Shown here piece after piece: positions 44,157 through 53,110 of a stretch of 64,000 nt of DNA (position 1 is its first letter; each line of letters starts with the position of its first letter). The notes below the pieces were generated by a model. That model had not been told where the DNA came from, searched no databases, and was given only the letters and a program-made list of their open reading frames with translations. Position numbers and translations under genes: made by a program. Source of the stretch: Gordonia amicalis NBRC 100051 = JCM 11271 (GTDB lineage: Bacteria > Actinomycetota > Actinomycetes > Mycobacteriales > Mycobacteriaceae); NCBI RefSeq assembly GCF_000332995.1, contig NZ_BANS01000001.1:124001-188000 (forward strand), read 5' to 3'.

Positions 44157-45827
44157 ATGACACAGCAGGAGCTCGCCAGGCGGACTCTCGCACTCTGGTG
44201 CCCGGACTGGCCGGCGATGGCGGCGGCCGCCGAGGCCGATCTGCCGCCGTTGCATCCGGTGGCGGTGCTGTCGGCGAACCGGGTGGTCGCCTGTTCGGCG
44301 ACCGCCCGGGCCGTCGGCGTCCGACGCGGCATGCGCAAACGCCAGGCACAGGCGGTGTGCCCGGAGATGACCGTGGTCGCGGCCGACGAGGGTCGCGACG
44401 GCCGGCTGTTCGATCCGGTGGTGGCCGCGGTGGCCGAGGTGATCCCGACCCTCGAGGTGCTCCGGCCGGGTCTTCTGGTGATCCCCGGTGATCGGGCGGC
44501 GCGCTACTTCGGCGGCATGGAGGCGCTCGCCGAGGAACTCGTCGACGTGGTGTCTGCCTGCGGTATCGAATCGCAGGTCGGCATCGCCGACGAGATCTTC
44601 ACCGCGGTCCTCGCCGCGCGGCACGGCCATCAGGTGGAACCGGGTGGTGACCGGGCTTATCTCGCCGGGCGTCCCGTCGCCGATCTCGCCCTCGAACCCA
44701 GCATGAGCGACCCGTCACGTGTCGAGCTGGTGGATCTGTTGCGGCGCTTGGGGATCGGCACCATCGGCGCTTTCGCCGAGATGGACATCGCCGACGTGGC
44801 CACCCGATTCGCCCGCGATGCGGTGCTCGCGCACCGTCTGGCCAATGCATTGCCGGGGCGCGTGCCCTCAGGCCGGCATCTGCCGACGGAACTGGACGTC
44901 GACCACACCTGCGATCCGCCCGTCGACCGCATCGACGTCGCGGCGTTCATCGGACGTACCCTCGCCGAGAAACTGCATCGTCGTCTGCGGGACGCCGCGG
45001 TCGCCTGCACCCGACTCACCATCGAAGCGATCACCGAACGCGGCCAACAGCATTCGCGGACGTGGCATTGTGCACAGCCACTGACTCCGGAGACGACCGC
45101 GGACCGCATCCGCTGGCAGTTGGAGGGGTGGCTGACCGGTGGGCGGCGGGGGAACGGCGGCCGGGGAACGAATGGCGGGGGAACGAGTGGACCGGGCAAG
45201 GACACCCGTCCCGACTCGCCGATCGTGCGGCTGCGGTTGATACCGGTGGAGGTCGTCGAGGCCGGTGCCCTGCACTATCAGCTCTCCGACGCACTCTCCG
45301 GCGGCACAGCGGTCGACCCCGACGTCGAAGAACGCGCCCGTCGCTCACTCGTCCGTATCCAGGGACTGCTGGGTGGCGATGCGGTCCGTATCCCGGTGCT
45401 CAGCGGTGGGCGCGGACCTGCCGAGCAGATCACGATGGTGTCCCTCGGCGACGAACGGACACCGCGCCGCGACCCGTCCGCACCGTGGCCCGGCCACCTG
45501 CCGCAACCCACCCCGACAGTGCTGGTGGAGACGGCTGTCAGTGTGCTCGACGCCCTCGGCCAACCGGTGCGGGTGACCGACCGGGGAGCGTTCACCGCCG
45601 AGCCGGTGACCGTCCGGCTGTCGGAGTCGCCGGGTGGGGGGAAGAGCCGGAAGACGAGCTGGGGGTTGTGCTGGTGGGCCGGCCCGTGGCCGGTCGGCAT
45701 GGACCGTGCATCCGCGGCAGGGACCACCGAACTGATCGCACGGGCACAGGTGCTGCTCGACGACTCACGCGCTCTGCTGCTGTGTTACCGCGGTGGGGAG
45801 TGGATCGTCGAAGGGGTCTACGAATGA
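44157..45827 (+). CDS. imuB: ImuB, Y-family DNA polymerase-like mutasome protein
   Basis: This 556-aa Y-family polymerase homologue has a palm-like N-terminal part (ALWCPDWPAMAAAAEADLPP, RVVACSATARAVGVRRGM), a helix-hairpin-helix region (LVDLLRRLGIGTIGAFAEM) and a little-finger domain. The site that in active Y-polymerases carries the first catalytic Asp (DMDxF) reads WCPDW. The SxDE acidic pair is also absent (PGDRAARYFGG), so it is catalytically dead, as expected for ImuB, which acts as a beta-clamp adaptor for DnaE2. A clamp-binding motif is not obvious to me. The ATG at 44157 follows AGGGGTG. Ends 5 bp before the convergent gene's stop. Confidence 0.92.
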   Translation: MTQQELARRTLALWCPDWPAMAAAAEADLPPLHPVAVLSANRVVACSATARAVGVRRGMRKRQAQAVCPEMTVVAADEGRDGRLFDPVVAAVAEVIPTLEVLRPGLLVIPGDRAARYFGGMEALAEELVDVVSACGIESQVGIADEIFTAVLAARHGHQVEPGGDRAYLAGRPVADLALEPSMSDPSRVELVDLLRRLGIGTIGAFAEMDIADVATRFARDAVLAHRLANALPGRVPSGRHLPTELDVDHTCDPPVDRIDVAAFIGRTLAEKLHRRLRDAAVACTRLTIEAITERGQQHSRTWHCAQPLTPETTADRIRWQLEGWLTGGRRGNGGRGTNGGGTSGPGKDTRPDSPIVRLRLIPVEVVEAGALHYQLSDALSGGTAVDPDVEERARRSLVRIQGLLGGDAVRIPVLSGGRGPAEQITMVSLGDERTPRRDPSAPWPGHLPQPTPTVLVETAVSVLDALGQPVRVTDRGAFTAEPVTVRLSESPGGGKSRKTSWGLCWWAGPWPVGMDRASAAGTTELIARAQVLLDDSRALLLCYRGGEWIVEGVYE

Positions 45828-45832
45828 GGTCT

Positions 45833-46918
45833 TCAGCTGTTACGACCCCGCGCGATCACCGGCCACCTGGTGTCCGAGCCGTCGATCGCCACCAGCTCGT
45901 CGACCAGGTTGACCGCGTTGCACACGTGGTTCGGCACCACGCGAACGAAGCTCCCGATACCCGGGATGTCCTCGTCGGGAGACTCCGCCGGGAACTCCAC
46001 CACCGCATGATGTTCCGACAGCAGCACGATGCGGGCATCGTGATGGTCGAGGAGCCGGCCGTACCCGGTGGCCCAGGGTGCGCGGTCGGCGCCGAGGATC
46101 TTGCTGCCCGCGTCGAGGACGATCCGGTGGGCGTCCCGGCGCACCACCGTCGCGACCGCGGTCAACGCGACCTCGTCGAAGCCGCACGAGCCGATCTCCA
46201 CCTGCTGCGCGTCGTTGAACGGATACACGCCGGGGCGGATCTCGGTGAGGACATCCGCATGTCCCGCGTCGAGGAAGCCGACCGTCGGGGTCGAACCGCC
46301 GCTCCGGACGCGGGGGTCGACGCCGTTCGCGCGCAACCCGGCGGCCGCCGTCGCCAGCGCGGCCACCTCCTGCTCGGCCGCGGCACGTCGGGTGTCACCG
46401 AGACCGTAGGAATGGCCGGGGAAGGTGAACACGCCGATGACGTCGAGTCCCGCCGCGACACCCGCCTCGGCGACGGAACCGGCCAGTTCCGGGGCGACGC
46501 CGGTGCGGTGCTGACCGGAGTCGACCTCGACGAGCACCTGCAGGCCGGCCGTGCCGAGCGACCTGGCGAGATGCCGGGCGCCGGCGAGCGAATCGACCCC
46601 CACTCGCAGACTGACCCGCTCGGCGAGCGCGCGCAGTCGAGACGCCTGGACGGCGTTCGGCCACAACGGGTATGCGATGAAGATGTCGGTGCACCCGGTG
46701 GCATCGGAGGCGTCGGCGAAGGCTTCGGCCTCGCCGATGGTCGCCACGGTCAGCCCCACCGCGCCGTGATCGATCTGAAGGCGGGCGATCTCGGCGCACT
46801 TGTGGGTCTTGGCGTGCGGCCGGACGTCGACGCCGACGTTCCGGGCTGCTCCGGCGAGTGTGGCGAGGTTGCGGTCCAGTCGGTCGACGTCGACCTCCAG
46901 GTACGGGGTGTCGATCAC
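45833..46918 (-). CDS. D-threonine aldolase-like PLP enzyme (alanine-racemase N-terminal fold)
   Basis: This 361-aa fold-type III PLP enzyme has the cofactor lysine in DVRPHAKTHKC near residue 35, PGVYPFND, and the C-terminal metal-site motif VVPNHVCNAVNLVDEL that is diagnostic of D-threonine/D-serine aldolase or dehydratase types. Such enzymes cleave or dehydrate D-hydroxyamino acids using PLP plus a divalent metal. The exact substrate cannot be told from sequence. The ATG overlaps the stop of the upstream fatty acyl-CoA reductase by 4 nt, although no functional link is obvious. Confidence 0.88.
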   Translation of the reverse strand: MIDTPYLEVDVDRLDRNLATLAGAARNVGVDVRPHAKTHKCAEIARLQIDHGAVGLTVATIGEAEAFADASDATGCTDIFIAYPLWPNAVQASRLRALAERVSLRVGVDSLAGARHLARSLGTAGLQVLVEVDSGQHRTGVAPELAGSVAEAGVAAGLDVIGVFTFPGHSYGLGDTRRAAAEQEVAALATAAAGLRANGVDPRVRSGGSTPTVGFLDAGHADVLTEIRPGVYPFNDAQQVEIGSCGFDEVALTAVATVVRRDAHRIVLDAGSKILGADRAPWATGYGRLLDHHDARIVLLSEHHAVVEFPAESPDEDIPGIGSFVRVVPNHVCNAVNLVDELVAIDGSDTRWPVIARGRNS

Positions 46919-48855
46919 GCGTCGCGACCACCGGAACTGCGGGGACGCCCCATGGCGGCCGCCGACTCGCCGAACAGCAGGTACTCCTGGTGCAGGATGC
47001 GGGTGGTCAAATCAGGGGTGTAGCGATGCCCGAGTTCGGCGATCGTCCCGACGACCGAACTGACCCGTTTGGGCCGATCGATGATGGCGTGCAACACCCG
47101 GGACGCGGCCTTGTCGACATCCCAGGTGCCGGGCTGGTTGTCGTACGCCTCGGTGGGGGAGATCATCCGCGTCTTCACCAGCGGCAGACGCACATTGGAG
47201 AATGTCACATGATCGGAGACGGTTTCGGTGCCGGTCACATCGCTGAACGCCTCCAGCGCCGCCTTCGACGCCGCATAGGCGCCGAAGCGCGGACCGCGGG
47301 ACTGCACCGCGATCGACGTCACGTTGACCACATGTCCCGACCGCCGGGCAACCATGTGCGGCAGGAGTCCGAGGATGAGGTTGACCGCGCCGAAGTAGTT
47401 GACCGCCATGACCCGGTGATAGTCGTGGGAGCGTTGCACCGAGTTCACGGTGGCGCGCCGGATGGACCGGCCGGCGTTGTTGACCAGCACGTCGACGTGA
47501 CCGTGCTCCGCCAGTACCGATTTGACCAGCGCGTTGACCGATTCCTCGTCGGTGATGTCGCACTGATACGCCACCGCACGGCCGGGCGGGATGCCCTTCT
47601 TGCTGGTCGTCGAATTCAATTCGGCGGCGGCGGAATCGAGTTCGTCGGCAGATCGGGCCACGATGATCACGTTGGCGCCACGTGCGACGCACATCCGGGC
47701 GGTGGCCTTCCCGATGCCGCTCGACCCGCCGGTGATGAGAATGTTCTTGCCCACGAGAGGGCCGCGGGGGTCGCGACGCCGGTTGCGGGAACGGTCGAGG
47801 TGCGCAGACCAGTACTGCCACAGGCGGGGTGCGTATTCGGCGAATTCGGGGACACCGATCCCGTGCTCGTGGAGGACGGCGATGGTGGCGTCGGAGGAGA
47901 AGTCCACCGGCAGCGACACCGCGTCGAGCACCGCCGGTGGGATGCCCTGTTGGGTGGCGAGGAGATTGCGGCCGACGCGGGCCGGTCCCATCGCGGACAG
48001 CGCCAGTACCGGCTCGACCATGGCGTGGGGGACGGCGTCGAATCCCCGGGGTGCACCGAAGGACGGGGCGAGCGCGTTGTACATCTCGGTGATGGTGAGC
48101 GAACGCCGGTCCCCGAGGTGGAACACGAGTCCGCTGCGCTGCGGTTCCACGGCGATGAGCGCCACCATGGCTGCGGCGACGAAGTCGACGGGCACCATGT
48201 TGAGCGTGCCGAGGTCGGGCATCGGCAACCGCAGCTTCGACGGGAGACGTCCGAGCGCCGCGAGGTGACCGAAGAAGTAGTAGGGGCCGTCGATCTTGTC
48301 CATCTCGCCGGTCCGTGAGTCGCCGACGACGATCGAGGGCCGGTACACGCGCCACCGCAGGCCCTCGCGTTCGCGCACGACTCGTTCGGCCTCGAACTTG
48401 GTCCGGTGATACGCAGTCGGAAAGCCTTGCCCGACTTCGAAATCGGTTTCGTCGAAGCGGCCGCGGTGGTCGCCGGCCACCGCGATCGAGGAGACGTGAT
48501 GCAACAGGGCGTCGTGGGCGATGGCGAAGTCGGCGACGCGTGAGGTGCCGAGGACGTTGGCGGCCCGTTGCGACTCGGCGCCGGCGGCCATGTCGTAGAT
48601 CGCGGCGAGATGGACCACGTGGTCGAAATCCGGCAGGTCGTTCGCGTCGAGGCCGAGGCCCGGGCTGGTCAGATCGCCGACGACCGGGGTCACTCGATCG
48701 GCGGCACCGAGGTCGTCGAGCAGGGCGGTGAACGTGGATCGAGAGGATTCGCGCACCAGTGCGTGGATGGTCGCGTCGGGGTCGACGGTCAGAAGACGAT
48801 CGATGACGCGCCGGCCGATGAACCCGCTGCCTCCGGTGATGAAGTAGCTAGTCAT
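46915..48855 (-). CDS. acrA1: Fatty acyl-CoA reductase, AcrA1 type (two SDR domains)
   Basis: This 646-aa protein has two NAD(P) domains. The N-terminal extended-SDR/FAR domain (about 1-350) starts YFITGGSGFIGRRVIDRLL and has a TAYHRTKFEAE active-site Tyr-Lys. The C-terminal classical-SDR domain (about 370-640) has ILITGGSSGIGKATARM, VNNAGRS and YAASKAALEAF. This is the architecture of actinobacterial fatty acyl-CoA reductases such as M. tuberculosis Rv3391 (AcrA1/Fcr1), which make fatty aldehydes or alcohols for wax esters. Its position near imuA'-imuB matches that genome. It is divergent from dnaE2 by 176 bp, which contain the dnaE2 LexA box. Confidence 0.9.
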   Translation of the reverse strand: MTSYFITGGSGFIGRRVIDRLLTVDPDATIHALVRESSRSTFTALLDDLGAADRVTPVVGDLTSPGLGLDANDLPDFDHVVHLAAIYDMAAGAESQRAANVLGTSRVADFAIAHDALLHHVSSIAVAGDHRGRFDETDFEVGQGFPTAYHRTKFEAERVVREREGLRWRVYRPSIVVGDSRTGEMDKIDGPYYFFGHLAALGRLPSKLRLPMPDLGTLNMVPVDFVAAAMVALIAVEPQRSGLVFHLGDRRSLTITEMYNALAPSFGAPRGFDAVPHAMVEPVLALSAMGPARVGRNLLATQQGIPPAVLDAVSLPVDFSSDATIAVLHEHGIGVPEFAEYAPRLWQYWSAHLDRSRNRRRDPRGPLVGKNILITGGSSGIGKATARMCVARGANVIIVARSADELDSAAAELNSTTSKKGIPPGRAVAYQCDITDEESVNALVKSVLAEHGHVDVLVNNAGRSIRRATVNSVQRSHDYHRVMAVNYFGAVNLILGLLPHMVARRSGHVVNVTSIAVQSRGPRFGAYAASKAALEAFSDVTGTETVSDHVTFSNVRLPLVKTRMISPTEAYDNQPGTWDVDKAASRVLHAIIDRPKRVSSVVGTIAELGHRYTPDLTTRILHQEYLLFGESAAAMGRPRSSGGRDA

Positions 48856-49003
48856 GTAGGGATCCCGTCATGTGAGCGGGCATGCCACCCGCTGGATGTC
48901 CCGTCCCCCGATGGGAGATGGAATCTGTCTGGTACTCAGAGTTGCACTAACTCGAGCCGGACGCAACGGCCTACGGGGATCGGCGGGGAATCCGGATGTC
49001 AAT

Positions 49004-49025
49004 TCGAACTCGTGTTCGATAGACT
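49004..49025 (+). promoter_or_regulatory. LexA box and adjoining -10 element of dnaE2
   Basis: TCGAAC-TCGT-GTTCGA (49004-49019) is a perfect match to the actinobacterial SOS box. It abuts TAGACT (49020-49025), a good -10 element. The GTG start of dnaE2 is at 49032, 7 nt after the -10, which implies transcription starting on the start codon (leaderless). No PafBC motif is visible here, unlike at imuA'. Confidence 0.9.
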
Positions 49026-49031
49026 GTTCGG

Positions 49032-52000
49032 GTGGGCTGGGATCAGGGACCACCGACGTGGTCGGAGATGGAGCGGGTGCTCTCCGGTCGGGCACCCGAC
49101 GGCGGACGTCCGGGTACCGCCTTCGGTCCCGATGACAGCGACCACGCGATGTTCCCGGGCGACGGCGGCGACAGCCCCGCCTGGTCGCGCAAACGTGGTG
49201 CGTACCAGGCGGATGACATCACGCGGGGATCGTCGTCGGTGGCATACGCCGAACTCCACGCCCACAGCTCCTACAGCTTTCTCGACGGTGCGTCGATGCC
49301 GGAGGAACTGGTCGAGGAGGCGCAGCGGCTCGGTCTGGCGGCGCTGGCCGTCACCGACCACGACGGCTTCTACGGGATCGTCCGGTTCGCCGAGGCCGCC
49401 CGCGAATTCGGGATGCCGACGGTCTTCGGTGCGGAGCTGTCGCTGGAGCCCGACATCGCACGAACCGGACACAACGATCCCCCGGGAGAACACCTGCTGG
49501 TCCTCGCCCGTGACGGCGAGGGTTACCGCCGGCTGTCGCGGACGATTGCCGAGGCGCACATGGTCGCGGGCGAGAAGGGCTTGCTGCGCTACGACCGCGA
49601 CGCCCTGGCCGGTGCCGGGGACGGGCATTGGCTGATCCTCACCGGCTGCCGGAAGGGCGCGGTCCGACGCGCGCTGGACCGCGGCGGCGTCCCGGCCGCG
49701 GAGATCGCGCTGCGGGAGATGATCGAGACCTACGGCCACGGCAACGTCGTCCTGGAGCTCACCGCCCAGGCCATGCCCGACGACGACGAACGCAACGCGG
49801 TGCTCGCAGGTCTCGCCGCGCGCGCCGGGGTGCCGACGGTGGCCACCACCGGTGCGCACTTCGCCGCGCCCCGACGCCGCCGGCTGGCGATGGCGATGGC
49901 GGCGGTTCGGGCCCGCACCGACATCGAGACCATCGCGGGCTGGATGCCGGGCGTGGCCGGCGCGCATCTGCGCAGCGGCGACGAGATGGCACGGCTGATG
50001 CCCGCGCACCTCGACGCGATCGACAACGCGGCCGGCCTCGCCGCCGATTGCGCCTTCCAACTGGGCCTGATCGCGCCGGAATTGCCGCCGTTCGACGTGC
50101 CGGAGGGTTACACCGAGGCCAGTTGGTTGCGTGAACTCACCATGACCCGCGCCCGGCGCCGCTACGGCACGCCCACCGAACATCCGCAGGCCTACCGGCA
50201 GATCGAGCACGAGCTCGCCATCATCGAGACCCTCACGTTCCCCGGCTATTTCCTGGTCGTCGCCGACATCGTCGACTTCTGCAAGGCCAACGACATCCTG
50301 TGTCAGGGCCGGGGGAGCGCGGCCAACTCGGCCGTCTGTTACGCCCTGGGGATCACCAACGTCGACCCGGTCGCCAACAAGCTGCTGTTCGAGCGGTTCC
50401 TGGCCCCCGAACGCGACGGGCCGCCCGACATCGACGTGGACATCGAGTCCGACCGTCGTGAGGAGGCCATCCAGTACGTCTACCGCCGGTACGGCCGGGA
50501 TCGCAGCGCGCAGGTCGCCAATGTCATCACCTATCGCGGTCGCTCGGCCATCCGGGACATGGCGCGGGCCCTGGGGTATGCGCCCGGTCAGCAGGACGCC
50601 TGGGCGAAGTCCCCGGACACCGCACCATCGGACGTGACCGATCTGGCCGGTGAGATCCTCGGTATGCCACGGCATCTGGGCATCCACTCCGGTGGCATGG
50701 TGATCTGCGACCGGCCCATCGCCGACGTCTGCCCCACGGAGTGGGCGCGGATGGAGAACCGCAGCGTGCTGCAGTGGGACAAGGACGACTGCGCGGCCAT
50801 CGGGCTGGTCAAGTTCGACCTGCTCGGTCTCGGCATGCTCTCGGCGCTGCACTATGCGATCGACCTGGTCGCCGAGCACAAGGGCATCGAGGTCGACCTC
50901 GCCACGCTCGATCTCGCCGAACCCGCGGTCTACGAGATGCTCTGCCGTGCCGATTCGGTGGGCGTGTTCCAGGTGGAGTCGCGCGCGCAGATGGCGACCC
51001 TGCCGCGGCTGAAACCGCGGTGTTTCTACGACCTGGTCGTCGAGGTGGCGCTGATCCGTCCCGGTCCCATCCAGGGCGGCTCGGTGCATCCCTTCATCAA
51101 ACGACGCAACGGGCAGGAACCGGTCACCGTCGAACATCCGTCGATGTTCAAGGCCCTCGAGCGGACTCTGGGCGTGCCGCTGTTCCAGGAGCAGCTGATG
51201 CAGCTGGCCGTCGACGTCGCGGGCTTCGACGCCTCCGAGGCCGACCAGCTGCGTCGGGCGATGGGCTCCAAACGGTCGCCGGAGAAGATGGAACGCCTGC
51301 GCCAACGCTTCTACGCCGGCATGGAGCGACTGCACGGCATCACCGGCGACACCGCCGACCGCATCTTCGAGAAGATGGCCGCCTTCGCCAATTTCGGCTT
51401 CCCGGAGAGCCACTCGCAGAGTTTCGCGTCGCTGGTCTTCTACTCGTCGTGGTTCAAGCTGCACCATCCGGCCGCGTTCTGTGCAGCACTGCTGCGGGCA
51501 CAGCCGATGGGGTTCTACTCGCCGCAGTCGCTGGTCGCCGATGCCCGCCGGCACGGGGTGGCCGTCCATCGTCCCGACATCAACGCCTCCCTCGCGCACG
51601 CGACTCTGGAGAACGAGGGCCTCGACGTGCGGTTGGGACTCGACGGGGTGCGCGGGGTCGGTGAGGAGGTCGCCCAACGCATCGTCGACCGTCGCGCCGA
51701 CGGGCCGTACACCGACATCACCGACCTGTCCCGGCGTGCTGCCCTGAGCGCCAAGGAACTCGAGGGTCTCGCCGGGGCCGGGGCTTTCGACGGTTTCGGC
51801 CTCAGCAGACGTCAGGCGCTCTGGGAGGCCGGTGCTGCCGCGACCGTCCGCGACGATCAGCTGGAACTGCGATCGGCGGGTGCCACCCCGACGCTGCCCG
51901 GCCTGTCCGACATCGAGTTGGCGGCCACCGATGCCTGGGCCACCGGCATCACCCCGAAGACGTATCCGACGCAGTTCCTGCGCCCTCGGCTCGATGCGTT

Positions 52001-52316
52001 GGGGGTGGTGGCCGCAGACCGGTTGCTGTCGGTGCCCGACGGCGCGCGTGTGCTGATCGGCGGTGCGGTGACCCATCGCCAACGACCCGCGACGGCTTCG
52101 GGCGTGACCTTCATCAACCTGGAGGACGAGACGGGGATGGTCAATGTGGTGTGTTCGGTGGGCCTGTGGGCGCGGTACCGTGTACTGGCACAGACAGCAC
52201 CGGCTCTGCTGGTGCGCGGCCGGGTACAGAATGCCGAGGGGGCCGTGACCATCGTCGCAGATCGTTTGCAGCGCATGGATCTTCGAGTTGGAACCAGATC
52301 CAGAGACTGGCAGTAG
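49032..52316 (+). CDS. dnaE2: Error-prone DNA polymerase III alpha subunit DnaE2
   Basis: This 1094-aa C-family polymerase performs damage-induced translesion synthesis with ImuA' and ImuB. The PHP domain is N-terminal (YAELHAHSSYSFLDGASMP). The polymerase core has GRGSAANSAVCYALG and the catalytic aspartates PPDIDVDIESDRREEA. Fingers and a C-terminal OB-fold (AGAVTHRQRPATA-like GGAVTHRQRP, then INLEDETGMVNVV) follow. It lacks the extended C-terminal tail of replicative DnaE1 and is about the size of M. tuberculosis DnaE2. The GTG gives the conserved start MGWDQGPPTWSEMERVL. It sits directly behind a perfect LexA box. Confidence 0.97.
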   Translation: MGWDQGPPTWSEMERVLSGRAPDGGRPGTAFGPDDSDHAMFPGDGGDSPAWSRKRGAYQADDITRGSSSVAYAELHAHSSYSFLDGASMPEELVEEAQRLGLAALAVTDHDGFYGIVRFAEAAREFGMPTVFGAELSLEPDIARTGHNDPPGEHLLVLARDGEGYRRLSRTIAEAHMVAGEKGLLRYDRDALAGAGDGHWLILTGCRKGAVRRALDRGGVPAAEIALREMIETYGHGNVVLELTAQAMPDDDERNAVLAGLAARAGVPTVATTGAHFAAPRRRRLAMAMAAVRARTDIETIAGWMPGVAGAHLRSGDEMARLMPAHLDAIDNAAGLAADCAFQLGLIAPELPPFDVPEGYTEASWLRELTMTRARRRYGTPTEHPQAYRQIEHELAIIETLTFPGYFLVVADIVDFCKANDILCQGRGSAANSAVCYALGITNVDPVANKLLFERFLAPERDGPPDIDVDIESDRREEAIQYVYRRYGRDRSAQVANVITYRGRSAIRDMARALGYAPGQQDAWAKSPDTAPSDVTDLAGEILGMPRHLGIHSGGMVICDRPIADVCPTEWARMENRSVLQWDKDDCAAIGLVKFDLLGLGMLSALHYAIDLVAEHKGIEVDLATLDLAEPAVYEMLCRADSVGVFQVESRAQMATLPRLKPRCFYDLVVEVALIRPGPIQGGSVHPFIKRRNGQEPVTVEHPSMFKALERTLGVPLFQEQLMQLAVDVAGFDASEADQLRRAMGSKRSPEKMERLRQRFYAGMERLHGITGDTADRIFEKMAAFANFGFPESHSQSFASLVFYSSWFKLHHPAAFCAALLRAQPMGFYSPQSLVADARRHGVAVHRPDINASLAHATLENEGLDVRLGLDGVRGVGEEVAQRIVDRRADGPYTDITDLSRRAALSAKELEGLAGAGAFDGFGLSRRQALWEAGAAATVRDDQLELRSAGATPTLPGLSDIELAATDAWATGITPKTYPTQFLRPRLDALGVVAADRLLSVPDGARVLIGGAVTHRQRPATASGVTFINLEDETGMVNVVCSVGLWARYRVLAQTAPALLVRGRVQNAEGAVTIVADRLQRMDLRVGTRSRDWQ

Positions 52317-52364
52317 CCCGCGGGAGGCCTGCCCGAGTGGGAAGACAATGAATCGGGGATATCG

Positions 52365-52592
52365 ATGTCGCAGCAGGTTGTGGTGACCGTCAAGCCGAAG
52401 AGCAGCAAGGGTCCGCTGGTGGAAACCGGACCCGACGGTTCCGTCACCGTCTACGTTCGCGAGCCCGCCACCGAGGGCCGTGCCAACAAGGCCGTTGCCG
52501 AACTGCTCGCCTCACATCTCGGAGTGCCCAAGAGCAAGGTCGCGCTCATCGGCGGGGCGACCGCCCGCACCAAGCGGTTCCGGGTGGGCTAG
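52365..52592 (+). CDS. DUF167 (YggU-like) family protein
   Basis: This 75-aa single-domain protein matches the DUF167/UPF0235 family: VVVTVKPKSSKGPLVE at the start, VYVREPATEGRANKAVAELLA in the middle (the family's PxxGxANxxL signature) and a GATARTKRF ending. GGGGA lies about 6 nt before the ATG. It is 48 bp downstream of dnaE2 and convergent with trmL, overlapping its stop by 4 nt. Function unknown. Confidence 0.9.
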   Translation: MSQQVVVTVKPKSSKGPLVETGPDGSVTVYVREPATEGRANKAVAELLASHLGVPKSKVALIGGATARTKRFRVG

Positions 52593-53053
52593 ACGGCCCC
52601 GGCGAAACCGTTCTGCCGCCATGCCTCGTAGACGACGATGCTCGCCGCGTTGGCGAGGTTGTGTGAACGACGGCCGGCGAGCATCGGGATGCGCACCCGG
52701 TCGGTGACCTCGGGTTCGGCGAGGACCTCCGCGGGCAGTCCGGTCGGTTCGGGGCCGAACAGCAGGACGTCGCCGGGCCGGTAGTCGACGTCCGTGTGAT
52801 AGCGCTCCGCATGTGCGGTGAACGCGAACACGCGCTCGGGCTTCAACGTGGTCCACGCCGTCACCAGGTTGGGATGCACGGTCACGTTCGCCATCTCGTG
52901 ATAGTCCAGACCCGCCCGCTTGACCTGGGCGTCGGACATCGAGAATCCCAGGGGTTCGATGAGGTGTAGTTCGCACCCGGTGTTGGCGGCCAACCGGATC
53001 GCGTTTCCGGTGTTCGGCGGGATGCAGGGCTGATAGAACATGATCCGGAACAT
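52589..53053 (-). CDS. trmL: tRNA (cytidine(34)-2'-O)-methyltransferase, TrmL/SpoU family
   Basis: This 154-aa SPOUT methyltransferase has the three family motifs: MFYQPCIPPNTGNAIRLAANTG at the N-terminus, LLFGPEPTGLPAEV in the middle and IPMLAGRRSHNLANAASIVVYEAWRQ in the C-terminal knot that binds SAM. TrmL methylates the ribose of the wobble base in leucine tRNAs. The length is that of a minimal SpoU without an extra RNA-binding domain. M. tuberculosis has the SpoU gene Rv3366 in the same neighbourhood. It is convergent with the DUF167 gene (4-nt overlap of stops). Confidence 0.94.
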   Translation of the reverse strand: MFRIMFYQPCIPPNTGNAIRLAANTGCELHLIEPLGFSMSDAQVKRAGLDYHEMANVTVHPNLVTAWTTLKPERVFAFTAHAERYHTDVDYRPGDVLLFGPEPTGLPAEVLAEPEVTDRVRIPMLAGRRSHNLANAASIVVYEAWRQNGFAGAV

Positions 53054-53110
53054 GATGTGCTCAGCGTAGTCGCAGGCCTCGCCGGGAGTGACGGCGACGG
53101 TTCGTGTCCG

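Noticed and set aside
44139..44159. Six-codon frame (MAGVNR) between imuA' and imuB
   Set aside because: Too short to support as a gene; at most it aids coupling by reinitiation.
48999..52082. A 1027-codon open frame opposite dnaE2, with similar long frames opposite glmS, guaB/guaB3 and the PE-PPE gene
   Set aside because: All lie antisense to clear genes, have low-complexity His/Asp/Arg-rich products and no start context.
52321..52343. Resemblance to the 5' part of a serine tRNA (GGAGGCCTGCCCGAGTGG)
   Set aside because: The following sequence does not form anticodon, variable or T arms, and a protein gene begins at 52365, leaving no space for a tRNA.
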